From: Jidongwangia harbinensis
GTDB lineage: Bacteria > Actinomycetota > Actinomycetes > Mycobacteriales > Micromonosporaceae
Direction of reading: 5' to 3'
Assembly: GCF_020216025.1 (NCBI RefSeq)
Contig: NZ_JAIWNC010000010.1
Coordinates: forward strand, 186,001 to 250,000
Length of the DNA: 64,000 nt
Position numbers and translations under genes: made by a program. The notes beneath the pieces were generated by a model. It did no database searches. It had not been told where the DNA came from and was given only the letters and a program-made list of their open reading frames with translations. The stretch's first letter is position 1; every line of letters begins with the position of its first letter. This document shows, piece by piece, positions 50,903 through 59,186 of the stretch.

Positions 50903-52170
50903 GCCATGCCGGCGACCGCATCCAGATCGATGCGGTCGCCGGCGTCGTCCCACCGCTCCGGCGTGAACAACGCGCCCGCGGCCACCCCGGCGTGGATCCG
51001 CCCGCCCAGCACCACCCGCCCGGCGCCGCTGCCCAGCCGTACCCGCACCGGCGCCGTCCCGGCCGTACGCACCGCCAGGTCCCGCACACCGCCCGCCATC
51101 CGTACGTTCAGCGTGCCCTCCGGCCGGGGCAGCGTCAGCACGATCCGCCCCGCGCCGCCCGCCAGCTCCACCCGCCGCAGCCGGCTGCCGGACAGATCGA
51201 TGCGATGCTGCTCGGCCCCGCCCGCCACACTCAGGTCCCAGCGCACCCGCTCGTTCAGCACAATGTCCACCACCCGGCCGCCGGCACCGTCCAGCGCCAA
51301 CCGGACCCGGCCGCCCGCCTCGGTGGCGTACGGCCGCCCGCCGTCCACCGGGGTACTGACCCGGTACAGGTCGTCACCGATCGCGGCCGACCGCACGGTG
51401 ACCGCGGCCGCGGCACTGACCAGATCCAGACCCGCAGCGGTACGCCCGTCCAGCGGCCCGCTGACCGTGTGCCCGGACGCGGGCGACGCCGAGCCCCAGC
51501 GCGCACCCTGAGCGTCCGGCGGTGGTGCGGTGGTGTCCTCGTCGCCACCCAGGGACGCCACGGCGAGCGTGCCGGCCAGCAGGACTCCGGCGCCGACCAC
51601 CAGCGCGAGGCGGCGCAGCACGTGCGGCGGATGCAACCCGTTTCCGGTCGGTGCGGTCGAGGCCGGGACGGCGGTGACCGGTAACGGGAGTTCACCGGTG
51701 TCCTCCCGGAGTGCGTCGCTGCTGCCCTCCCACGGCGCGTCGATGCTGCCCTCCCACGGCGTGTCGATGCTGCCCTCCCACGGCGTGTCGCTGTTGCCCT
51801 CCCACGGCGTGTCGCTGGTGTTCTCTCGCCGTGCGTTGCCGGTGTCCCGCGGGCCAGGCGGGGACTCGGAAGCGTTCCAGGGCGTGGGCTCGTCGTGGTG
51901 CAGCGGGCCGGTCGTCGGCAGTTCCCGGGTGTTCTCGTCGAGGCCGGCCCGGGGGCGTGCACCGGCCATCCACTCCAGGCCGACGGGCGGCATCAGGTTC
52001 CCACCGGCCGGCGAAGCGCTGCCGGAGATCGCCGTCGTCGGCTCCATCCCGGCGTCCTGGCCGGATTCGGCGTCATAGGTGCCGGGTGTGGGGTCGTGCT
52101 GCAAGTGGTGCCTCCGCTCCCATGGCTGTGCCCAGGGGTACGGATCCCGGCGCCCGCCGGTTCGCTCCAC
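50878..52170 (-). CDS. Single-pass membrane protein with Trp-Glu-Gly tandem repeats
   Basis: From GTG 52170 it has 430 residues; ATG 52047 is an alternative. A cytoplasmic-side Pro/Ser-rich part holds 8-residue repeats of the type DTPWEGS (four to five copies). A membrane segment lies near residues 188-208 (LALVVGAGVLLAGTLAVASL). The external C-terminal ~200 residues have a regular pattern of short beta strands, with alternating GRVRL, RRVEL and GRIVLTL segments. This suggests a beta-helix or DUF4097-like fold. Function is unknown. It is convergent with the MMPL exporter; the ends overlap by 25 bp. Confidence 0.65.
   Translation of the reverse strand: MERTGGRRDPYPWAQPWERRHHLQHDPTPGTYDAESGQDAGMEPTTAISGSASPAGGNLMPPVGLEWMAGARPRAGLDENTRELPTTGPLHHDEPTPWNASESPPGPRDTGNARRENTSDTPWEGNSDTPWEGSIDTPWEGSIDAPWEGSSDALREDTGELPLPVTAVPASTAPTGNGLHPPHVLRRLALVVGAGVLLAGTLAVASLGGDEDTTAPPPDAQGARWGSASPASGHTVSGPLDGRTAAGLDLVSAAAAVTVRSAAIGDDLYRVSTPVDGGRPYATEAGGRVRLALDGAGGRVVDIVLNERVRWDLSVAGGAEQHRIDLSGSRLRRVELAGGAGRIVLTLPRPEGTLNVRMAGGVRDLAVRTAGTAPVRVRLGSGAGRVVLGGRIHAGVAAGALFTPERWDDAGDRIDLDAVAGMAQLTVDGT
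51715..51815 (-). repeat. 24-bp tandem repeat in coding region
   Basis: Four 24-bp copies (starting near 51721, 51745, 51769 and 51793) encode the Trp-containing octapeptide of the membrane protein. A period divisible by three keeps the frame. Confidence 0.85.
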
Positions 52171-52793
52171 CCGACCCCAACCCCAGCCGAGGCCGTCCTC
52201 TACGCCGGTCCGTCACCTCCCGCGGTCGAGGCCGGGCGCTCCTGCGAAGTACCGAGCGTGCCGTAACTCTCCACGCGGGGCCGGGGTGGCGCGGTGTGTG
52301 GTTCCCCGGTGCGCAGCGCGCCGCAACTCAGCACGCGGGGGCTGGGTGCTGGGGGCGTGTGGAGTTGCGGTGCGTAGCGCGCCGCAGTTCAGCACGCGGG
52401 GGCTGGGTGCTGGGGGCGTGTGGAGTTGCGGTGCGTAGCGCGCCGCAGTTCAGCACGCGGGGGCTGGGTGCTGGGGGCGTGTGGAGTTGCGGTGCGTAGC
52501 GAGCCGCTGCTCCACACGCCCCGGCCGGCAAGGAGGCGGGTGATCCGCTGCGAACCGGGCACATCGGGCGACGCGACCGGCCGGAGCGTCGAAGTCGTGC
52601 AGCCGTGGTCGATATCCGACCGCAGGTCCACAAGATCTGCCGGAACGTGGCCGAGGTGGGAGACGGCGCGGCGGATTCGGTAGACAATCCCGTCCCCACG
52701 CCGCTCCTCGGAGCAACGCCACCACCACCCTGTGTGCACGTTTCACGGATGTGCGGAACGCGACCGGGTCACCGTCCCGGAATCCGGGCCGGG
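52171..52793. other. 623-bp intergenic region, mostly repeats
   Basis: The first part holds the 61-bp hairpin tandem array (52260-52546). The remaining ~240 bp up to the 3' end of the SGNH gene show no credible gene. A GCTCCTCGGAGC palindrome near 52703 and a CCCGGAATCCGGG palindrome near 52783 are the only structures I see; one may end the SGNH transcript. Confidence 0.6.
52260..52546. repeat. 61-bp hairpin-forming tandem repeats
   Basis: Units of 60, 61, 61 and 61 bp begin at 52260, 52320, 52381 and 52442, and a partial fifth begins at 52503. The two central copies are nearly identical. Neighbouring unit edges pair: the stem GGCGTGTGGAG...GCGG / CCGC...CTCCACACGCC is almost perfect at the right end. 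Confidence 0.9.
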
Positions 52794-53879
52794 TCACCCG
52801 ATCGCGGACACCAGTGCCGGATACCAGCGATCCGCCATCTTCTGGTCGCCGCTCGCGTCGGGGTGCACGCCGTCGCCGGTGTCCACCGCCGTGTCGAAGC
52901 CGGTGAACTGGTCCACCACGGTGATCGGGGACGCCGCCGTGGTCTTCGCCGCCGCCCAGCCGGGGATCGCCTGGTTCAGGTCGACCACGCGCTGAGTGCA
53001 GGCCGCGCAGTTCGCCGGTGTCATCGGGATGATCTGCGCGACCAGGATCTTCATGGTCGGCTTGCTGGCGCGCATCTGGTCGACGAGCTTGCCGAACGCG
53101 GCCAGGATCGTGGCGGGGGAGCGGTTGTTCCAGACGTCGTTGGTGCCGAAGTGCATCATCACCACGTCCGGCCGGGTCGCGGACAGCCACGGTGGCAGCT
53201 GGTTCTGGTCGGCGACGTTGGTGGCGAGGATGCCGCCGTGGCCTTCGTTCTCGCCGTCGTAGGGGAAGCCGCAGCCCTGCGCCGGCAGCGTGCCGACGAA
53301 GTCGACGTTGGTGTGCCCGGAGCGCTGCAACTGCTGCCACAGCAGGGCGCGCCAGCAGCCGGGGGAGCCGGTGATCGAGTCGCCGAGCGCCATCACCCGC
53401 ACCGGACCACCCGAGGGCGGCGTGGACGGCGGGGTGGACGGGGGCGTGGACGGCGGGGTGGACGGCTCGCCGACGTTGCCGGTGCAGGTGGTGCCGTTCA
53501 GCGCGAACGACGCGGGTGCCGGGTTGGCGCCGGTGTGGCTGCCGTTGAAGCCGAAGGAGACCGCGCTGCCGGTGCCGACCGTGCCGTTGTAGGGCGCGTT
53601 GCGCACCGTGACCTGGCTGCCGGACTGGGTGACCGTGCCGTTCCACAGCTGGGTGACGGTCTGGCCGGCGCCGAAGGTGAACGTCAGTGACCAGGACGGG
53701 AGCGGGTCGCCGAGGTTGGTGACGGACACGGCGGCGCCGAAGCCGCCCTGCCACTCGTTGGTGACGCGGTAGTCGACGCGGCAGCCGGCGGCGGCCGAGG
53801 CGGGGCCGGCGGCGACGGCGACCGCGGCGCCGACGGCCAGCGCGGCCACGGCGGCGGAGAGGAGCGCGGGGGGTCGCAT
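52794..53879 (-). CDS. Secreted CBM2 - SGNH hydrolase (CE3-like acetyl esterase)
   Basis: The protein is 361 residues. A signal peptide (to about 29) is followed by a family 2 carbohydrate-binding module (about 30-130): CRVDYRVTNEWQGGFGAAVSVTNLGDPLPSWSLTFTF, two cysteines and WNGT. Then comes a PSTPP-repeat linker and an SGNH domain with RVMALGDSITGSPGCWRALLWQQL (block I Ser), HFGTNDVW (block III) and DGVHPDASG (Asp/His). This fits CE3-type acetylxylan esterases. It binds and deacetylates plant wall polysaccharide outside the cell. It is divergent from the CBM2-PL11 gene; a CelR-like box lies upstream. Confidence 0.92.
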   Translation of the reverse strand: MRPPALLSAAVAALAVGAAVAVAAGPASAAAGCRVDYRVTNEWQGGFGAAVSVTNLGDPLPSWSLTFTFGAGQTVTQLWNGTVTQSGSQVTVRNAPYNGTVGTGSAVSFGFNGSHTGANPAPASFALNGTTCTGNVGEPSTPPSTPPSTPPSTPPSGGPVRVMALGDSITGSPGCWRALLWQQLQRSGHTNVDFVGTLPAQGCGFPYDGENEGHGGILATNVADQNQLPPWLSATRPDVVMMHFGTNDVWNNRSPATILAAFGKLVDQMRASKPTMKILVAQIIPMTPANCAACTQRVVDLNQAIPGWAAAKTTAASPITVVDQFTGFDTAVDTGDGVHPDASGDQKMADRWYPALVSAIG

Positions 53880-53935
53880 GGGGTCTCCTTCGGTGGGCGG
53901 AGGTGACAGCGGCGCTTAACCGTGAAAGAGTCGCA

Positions 53936-53949
53936 TGGGAGCGCTCCCA
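53936..53949. promoter_or_regulatory. CelR-type operator
   Basis: TGGGAGCGCTCCCA is a perfect 14-bp palindrome identical to the cellobiose-responsive CelR/CebR-type operator known from Thermobifida and Streptomyces. It lies 57 bp upstream of the CBM2-SGNH start. Confidence 0.9.
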
Positions 53950-54027
53950 ACCGCAATCCACGATTATCTATTAGTTTGGACTCCAGCCTAAGTCGACCCT
54001 TGACGGCATGGGGGCGGGCGGTCAGTC

Positions 54028-54041
54028 TGGGAACGCTTCCA
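54028..54041. promoter_or_regulatory. CelR-like operator variant
   Basis: TGGGAACGCTTCCA resembles the CelR box with substitutions in both half-sites. It lies 28 bp before the CBM2-PL11 start codon and 92 bp from the perfect site. Confidence 0.65.
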
Positions 54042-54068
54042 GTTACGGATGTCGATCCAGGAGACCGC

Positions 54069-56246
54069 ATGTCCACCAGGAGAACGCTTGCCGTGCTCGC
54101 CGCCGTCGTGGTCGGCGGGGCCACCGCCGCCGTCGCGGCCCAGGCGCAGGCCGCGGCCGGCTGCCGGGTCACGTACGCGGTCACCAACCAGTGGCAGGGC
54201 GGCTTCGGCGCGAGTGTCGACGTGACCAACCTGGGCGACCCGGTGCACGGCTGGACGCTGACCTTCGGGTTCCCGTCCGGGCAGACGATCAGTCAACTGT
54301 GGAACGGCACCCACACGCAGTCCGGCAGTCAGGTCAGCGTGCGCGACGCGGGGCACAACGCCGCGCTGGGCACGAACGGGACCGTCTCCTTCGGCTTCAA
54401 CGGCGCGTTCAGCGGCACCAACACCGACCCCACCTCGTTCACGCTGAACGGGACCGCCTGCACCGGCGGCATGGGCGGGACGCCCAGCCCCAGCCCGCCG
54501 CCGGCCGGGGGTGCCGACGGGCGGCAGATGGAACGGCTCGACCGGGGACTGATCAGCGTCCGGTCCGGCAGCGGCAACCTGGTCAGTTGGCGCTGGCTGG
54601 CGAGCGACCCGGCGGGCGTGGCGTTCAACGTCTACCGGGCCGGCACCCGGGTCAACGCCACCCCGGTCACCGGCTCCACCAACTACCTGGACGCCGGGGC
54701 GGCGGCCGGCGCGGCGTACACCGTGCGGGCCGTGGTCGACGGCACCGAGCAGGACCCCTCGCCGGCCGCGCTGCAGTTCCCGGCCGGCTATCTCGACGTA
54801 CCCATCCAGAATCCGAACTCCGCGGCGTATGCCGCGAACGACGCCAGCGTGGCCGACCTGGACGGCGACGGCCGGCTCGAGATCGTGCTCAAATGGGAGC
54901 CGCTTAACGCCAAGGACAACTCGCAGTCCGGCGTGACCGACCCGGTGTACCTCGACGCGTACCAGCTGACCGGCACCCGGATGTGGCGGATCAACCTGGG
55001 CCGCAACATCCGGGCGGGTGCGCACTACACCCAGTTCCAGGTGTACGACTACGACGGCGACGGCGACGCCGAGGTGGCCATGAAGACCGCGGACGCGACC
55101 GTGTCCGGCACCGGCCAGGTGATCGGCAACGGCTCGGCCGACTATCGCAACGCCAGCGGGTACGTCCTCGACGGTCCCGAGTTCCTCACCGTGTTCGACG
55201 GGCGGACCGGCGCCGCGCTGTCCACCGTCGACTACGTGCCGTCCCGGGGCAACGTCTCCTCCTGGGGCGACTCGTACGGCAACCGGGTCGACCGGTTCCT
55301 GGCCGGCACCGCGTACCTGGACGGCCAGCGGCCCAGCCTGATCATGGCGCGCGGGTACTACACCCGCACGGTGATCGCCGCCTGGGACTTCCGCAACGGC
55401 ACGCTGACCCGGCGCTGGACGTTCGACAGCAACAGCTCCACCAACGCCGGGACCGCCGGCCAGGGCAATCACCAGCTGTCCGTGGCCGACGTGGACGCCG
55501 ACGGCCGCGACGAGATCGTGTACGGGTCACTGACCGTCGACGACAACGGCGCCCGGCTGTGGAACACCGGCCACGGCCACGGCGACGCGCTGCACGTCGG
55601 CGACCTGAACCCGGCCCGGGCCGGCCTGGAGGTGTTCAAGGTCAGTGAGGACACCAGCAAGCCGTCGTCCTGGTTCGCCGACGCCCGTACCGGTCAGGTG
55701 CTCTGGACCACCCCACCCGGCGGCGACAACGGCCGCGGCGTCTCGGCCGACGTCTGGTCCGGCAGCGCCGGCGCCGAGTCCTGGTCGTCGGCCGCGGACG
55801 GCGTGCGCGGCCCCTCCGGCGCGGTGGTGACCAGCCGCAAGCCCGGCTCGGCCAACTTCCTGGCCTGGTGGGACGGCGACCCGGTCCGCGAACTGCTGGA
55901 CGCCACGCACATCGACAAGTACGGCACCGGCGGCGACACCCGGCTGCTGACCGCGTCCGGGGTGCACTCGGCCAACGGCACCAAGTCCACGCCCTCGATC
56001 TCCGGCGACCTGCTGGGCGACTGGCGCGAGGAGGTGATCTGGCCGACCAGCGGCGACACCGCGCTGCGGATCTACGCCAGTCCCACGCCGACCGACCGGC
56101 GGATCACCACGCTGCTCCAGGACGCCCAGTACCGGCTCGCCCTGGCCTGGCAGAACACCGCCTACAACCAGCCGCCGCACCCCAGCTTCTTCCTCGGCGC
56201 CGGCATGGCCGATCCGCCACGACCGGCGAATATCTATCAGCCCTGA
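54069..56246 (+). CDS. Secreted CBM2 - rhamnogalacturonan lyase (PL11)
   Basis: From ATG 54069 (AGGAGA upstream) it has 725 residues. After a signal peptide, a CBM2 module with the same layout as the divergent gene (CRVTYAVTNQWQGGFGASVDVTN) is followed by a short PSPSPPP linker. The PL11 beta-propeller follows: GRQMERLDRGLISVRSGSGNLVSWRWLASD, then NDASVADLDGDGRLEIVLKWEP, QFQVYDYDGDGDAEVAMKTADA and GDALHVGDLNPARAGLEVF. The Asp-rich DxDGDG loops bind calcium. It cleaves the rhamnogalacturonan I backbone of pectin. Control by cellulose-derived signals is suggested by the CelR-like box. Confidence 0.94.
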   Translation: MSTRRTLAVLAAVVVGGATAAVAAQAQAAAGCRVTYAVTNQWQGGFGASVDVTNLGDPVHGWTLTFGFPSGQTISQLWNGTHTQSGSQVSVRDAGHNAALGTNGTVSFGFNGAFSGTNTDPTSFTLNGTACTGGMGGTPSPSPPPAGGADGRQMERLDRGLISVRSGSGNLVSWRWLASDPAGVAFNVYRAGTRVNATPVTGSTNYLDAGAAAGAAYTVRAVVDGTEQDPSPAALQFPAGYLDVPIQNPNSAAYAANDASVADLDGDGRLEIVLKWEPLNAKDNSQSGVTDPVYLDAYQLTGTRMWRINLGRNIRAGAHYTQFQVYDYDGDGDAEVAMKTADATVSGTGQVIGNGSADYRNASGYVLDGPEFLTVFDGRTGAALSTVDYVPSRGNVSSWGDSYGNRVDRFLAGTAYLDGQRPSLIMARGYYTRTVIAAWDFRNGTLTRRWTFDSNSSTNAGTAGQGNHQLSVADVDADGRDEIVYGSLTVDDNGARLWNTGHGHGDALHVGDLNPARAGLEVFKVSEDTSKPSSWFADARTGQVLWTTPPGGDNGRGVSADVWSGSAGAESWSSAADGVRGPSGAVVTSRKPGSANFLAWWDGDPVRELLDATHIDKYGTGGDTRLLTASGVHSANGTKSTPSISGDLLGDWREEVIWPTSGDTALRIYASPTPTDRRITTLLQDAQYRLALAWQNTAYNQPPHPSFFLGAGMADPPRPANIYQP

Positions 56247-56560
56247 CGTCTTTCCAACGGTCGCCAATGGAGATCATTCTTCCGTCTGAGCCGTCTCTGG
56301 GCGGTCTGTGGGCTGTGCGGGCTGAAGTAGCCGGCGAACAGGGAGTCGAGGGCGCGCCGAGCACGTTGCGGGCTGTCCGGGCATCAGATGGCCGTACACC
56401 CGCAACGTGAATCCGGGATCGGCGTGCTGGGTCTTCCACGGCAGGGTGACAGCCGTCGGCGGGTACCGCTTCAGATGCGCGTCGGCAACGGCGGCGACAC
56501 TGTTCGGCAGGCCAGCCGCGGCCCCACCCGCTCGACGAAATCTCGTTGCTTAAAGGTAAG
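56237..56560 (-). pseudogene. Tyrosine-recombinase (integrase) remnant
   Basis: On the minus strand one frame reads VAAVADAHLKRYPPTAVTL and, after a jump, HADPGFTLRVYGHLMP (CAC at 56426-56424). After one extra base a second frame reads RARRALDSLFAGYFSP and runs to a TGA at 56239-56237. HADPGFTLRVYxHLMP and RARRALD are the C-terminal signature of actinobacterial phage/ICE tyrosine integrases. The catalytic core between PWKT and HADPGF is deleted, and the frame is shifted. It fills the 350-bp gap next to the NACHT gene and overlaps the PL11 3' end by 10 bp. Confidence 0.75.
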
Positions 56561-56597
56561 CCGAGCGACCTGGCTCGGACAGCGATCCCAGAGCGGC

Positions 56598-58745
56598 TCA
56601 CGTACGCCGCGCAAGCTCATCGCGACGGGTCGTCACTGTGGAGGCCAGCAGGGCCGGGTCGCATACGGCGAGATGGTCGCGTACCAGGAGATGCACGAAC
56701 CGGTACTCGGTGTCGACAAACGACAGCAGGCTCCGGTCGGCCGCGAACTGGAGCAAGCCCGGCCGCCAAGGATCCGGTTCCCCCGCGAACACCAGCACGA
56801 AGCGGGTCAGCGACGCCAGCGTCGTCTGGGAAAGCGCCATACCGATCACCCAACCCACTACTATGCCGATGACAGCGGACAACGTCGGCCATAAACCGAT
56901 GAACGCCGGAAGTGGCCAGAATGCGCTGGCGATGATGACGCCCGGCGCAGACAGCAACGCCTGAATGACAAGCGCCAAAGGCGCGCGGCCGACCGGTATG
57001 TCCCGGTCGGTTGTCATCGGGCCGTACACCAGCGTCGTCCAGGATACAAACGCAAGAAATCCTATCAACCCGGTTAACCAGAAGTTGCTGCTGACCTCCC
57101 AGTCCGCCGGCATCAACTCCAACAGAACCCACAACTCGAGGTACAGTACGGTACCGATAAAAACCGACCAGGCGAACAGGAGCAGGTATCGCGCCGTGGT
57201 CATCCGGTTTGGGGAGGCTACCAACTGGGCGTTGGTAAGAAATAGCATACCCAGGAAGCAGGCAGCGGCTCCAGCCAGCAGACCGATTACCATTCCGGTT
57301 TTCTGCGCGATGACTGCCGCCAATGCGATCGCTCCGGTGAAGGCGGGGGCGACGGTAAGCCACCCCGCCTGAATCCTCTTCTGGGCATCATCGAGGCCCG
57401 CGTCCAACGCTTGCACCGATGGCCGAGCTACCTGGACCCCAGAATTCGTCGCTGTCGAGATGTGGGCCAGCGCACGCAGCGCGAGCAGCGTCCGCTCGGT
57501 GCTAAGACTCCAGGTGCGCGCTCGGTGGCGGGCCAGCACTTCGATGACATAGGCGTCGAAGAGCAGCTTGCGTCGAGTCTCCGGGTTTCCGTCGTGCGGC
57601 ACCAGTCGTGCCGACTTCTCGCCGTAGGCGAGTGCCATGACGTTCAGCATCAGCGGAGTGGTGAGCATCTCCCACAACTCCTTGTCGCCGGACAGCGCCT
57701 CGGCCACCCCATTCAGCTGGGGACTGATCGCGTGCAGAAATGCGACTACCTGCTCCCGCCGGAACGGCTGGATCTCCACTGCGCCCTGTAGCCGCAGCCG
57801 ACCGCGAAGCGAATCGTAGTCGGCTGTCCGGCTGCACACAGCTAGCCGGGTGACCGCCCGCTGCAACTCGTTGATTTCTTCGACGCACCGCTCGCGATCA
57901 CGCTCGCTCACCTCGTCCAGACCGTCCAGGAGGAGCACCAGACGGTCCTCTGCCAGCCATGTCGCGGACACCATCGCGGGGATGCCATACCGCTCGCGCA
58001 GCGTGGTTCCCAGCCACAAGGACATCGGCTGCGGATCCGACGAGCGCGTTCGCGACGGCAGCCAGCGTCGGCGCGTGCGTGGCCGCGACCAGTCGGTGAG
58101 ATCAACGACAACCGGTACGGGTGGCTCGTTATCCGGACTCCGCCGACGCTGGGCGCGCCCATCGGCGATCAGCCGCTCCGCCAGGTCCAGCAGTTGCGTT
58201 GTCTTTCCCGCGCCCGGCCCGCCCAGGATGAGCATGGAGCCGCTGAGCTCCTCGAACACCGCACCGATGTCACCCGCCTCCGACACCTGAAACGTCCCGG
58301 CGTCGATCCGCTGCACGAGGTGCGCCGGCTGCCGGACGGCGTCCGGTCGCTCGTCGAGCGAAAGCGCGATTCGCACCTTTTCTGCAAACGAATTTCGCTG
58401 CCGCAGATCTATATAGCGGGCCACCTGATCGAGCGCGCGATCGATGTTCCGTGGGTCGTTGGGGTGTCGAGTGGAGATCGCCTCGCCGCGAGAGCCGCGC
58501 TGCTCGATCACCTCCAACGCAACAATGACCAGCACGCAGACAACGGCGACCGGCCAGACCCAGTCAGCAAGCGGCGCAAGCCACGGCGGCGGTGTCCCAC
58601 CGGTGCCCACGTTTATCGCAATCGGGACAATGAGGAGGGCTGCCATGGCCCCCAGGAACTTCTGCGCTACACGCAGCACCGAACCTCTCAGCACCGGGAA
58701 CCCTCCGCCGTCACAGTCGTATCTTGCCACCAGCGGCATGGGCAT
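56598..58745 (-). CDS. Membrane NACHT-domain NTPase
   Basis: The protein is 715 residues. Two N-terminal membrane segments (about 28-47 and 62-80) precede the NACHT module. Walker A is GGPGAGKT (175-182) and Walker B is LVLLLDGLDEV (269-279), with the double acidic LDE typical of NACHT. A sensor-like LAVCSRTADY follows. After a helical region, five to six further membrane helices lie at about 465-640. A short C-terminal cytosolic part contains YRFVHLLVRDHLA. Bacterial NACHT proteins include anti-phage defence proteins; this architecture lacks an obvious nuclease effector, so membrane disruption is a conceivable output. The base composition looks less GC-rich than its neighbours. It is flanked by integrase and transposase remnants. 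Confidence 0.85.
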   Translation of the reverse strand: MPMPLVARYDCDGGGFPVLRGSVLRVAQKFLGAMAALLIVPIAINVGTGGTPPPWLAPLADWVWPVAVVCVLVIVALEVIEQRGSRGEAISTRHPNDPRNIDRALDQVARYIDLRQRNSFAEKVRIALSLDERPDAVRQPAHLVQRIDAGTFQVSEAGDIGAVFEELSGSMLILGGPGAGKTTQLLDLAERLIADGRAQRRRSPDNEPPVPVVVDLTDWSRPRTRRRWLPSRTRSSDPQPMSLWLGTTLRERYGIPAMVSATWLAEDRLVLLLDGLDEVSERDRERCVEEINELQRAVTRLAVCSRTADYDSLRGRLRLQGAVEIQPFRREQVVAFLHAISPQLNGVAEALSGDKELWEMLTTPLMLNVMALAYGEKSARLVPHDGNPETRRKLLFDAYVIEVLARHRARTWSLSTERTLLALRALAHISTATNSGVQVARPSVQALDAGLDDAQKRIQAGWLTVAPAFTGAIALAAVIAQKTGMVIGLLAGAAACFLGMLFLTNAQLVASPNRMTTARYLLLFAWSVFIGTVLYLELWVLLELMPADWEVSSNFWLTGLIGFLAFVSWTTLVYGPMTTDRDIPVGRAPLALVIQALLSAPGVIIASAFWPLPAFIGLWPTLSAVIGIVVGWVIGMALSQTTLASLTRFVLVFAGEPDPWRPGLLQFAADRSLLSFVDTEYRFVHLLVRDHLAVCDPALLASTVTTRRDELARRT

Positions 58746-59186
58746 TGACGCTGATGGCCCTGGGCCACGTTCGTCGCCGCGTGATGCGATCTTGGCCCCA
58801 GCGCTCTAATAGCGCCTGGGTGTCGGGTGCGGCGGCGCGCGACCTAACGGGCGGGCAGCGGCCTGCCCGTGACTTTGCTGACCCGACACAATGTGCGCCG
58901 CCGGCCCCGTCACCGACGGCCGCTACTCGTCTTTGCGGCACAGCGTGGGCAGCTCGCGCGTCGCCTGATCGTGCGGTCACCACGTTGACACAGTTCCACA
59001 ATCTCGGCCTTGAACTGCGATGTGAACGCCCGCCGAGCCCCTCGATCGTCTATTCCCCACGCTCTCCATGATGCTGGACATACTCCCGGAGCCCTACCGG
59101 CTCCTGAGCGATGATGGAGCCCGAGGTAACGGTCATCCCGGTCAGGTTAGTTGCAGAGTGCGCACGCCCGCGGGTACGGCCGGTGA
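58746..59186. other. 441-bp intergenic region with mobile-element debris
   Basis: The region holds an IS3-type OrfA remnant (58960-59069) and two hairpins. One is CCCAGCGCT...AGCGCCTGGG near 58796-58820, with one bulge. The other is CGGGCAG/CTGCCCG at 58852-58869. No intact gene is supported. The hairpins could end transcripts or be IS-end debris. Confidence 0.55.
58960..59069 (-). pseudogene. IS3-family transposase OrfA remnant
   Basis: A minus-strand frame contains QFKAEIVELCQRGDRTI, the N-terminal helix of IS3-family OrfA proteins that usually read EFKAEIVELCQRGDRSV. A possible original ATG at 59069 begins MESVGNRRSR in a neighbouring frame, so a frameshift separates start and body. Homology breaks off after GDRTI and a stop follows. 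Only the first ~35 residues survive. Confidence 0.6.
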
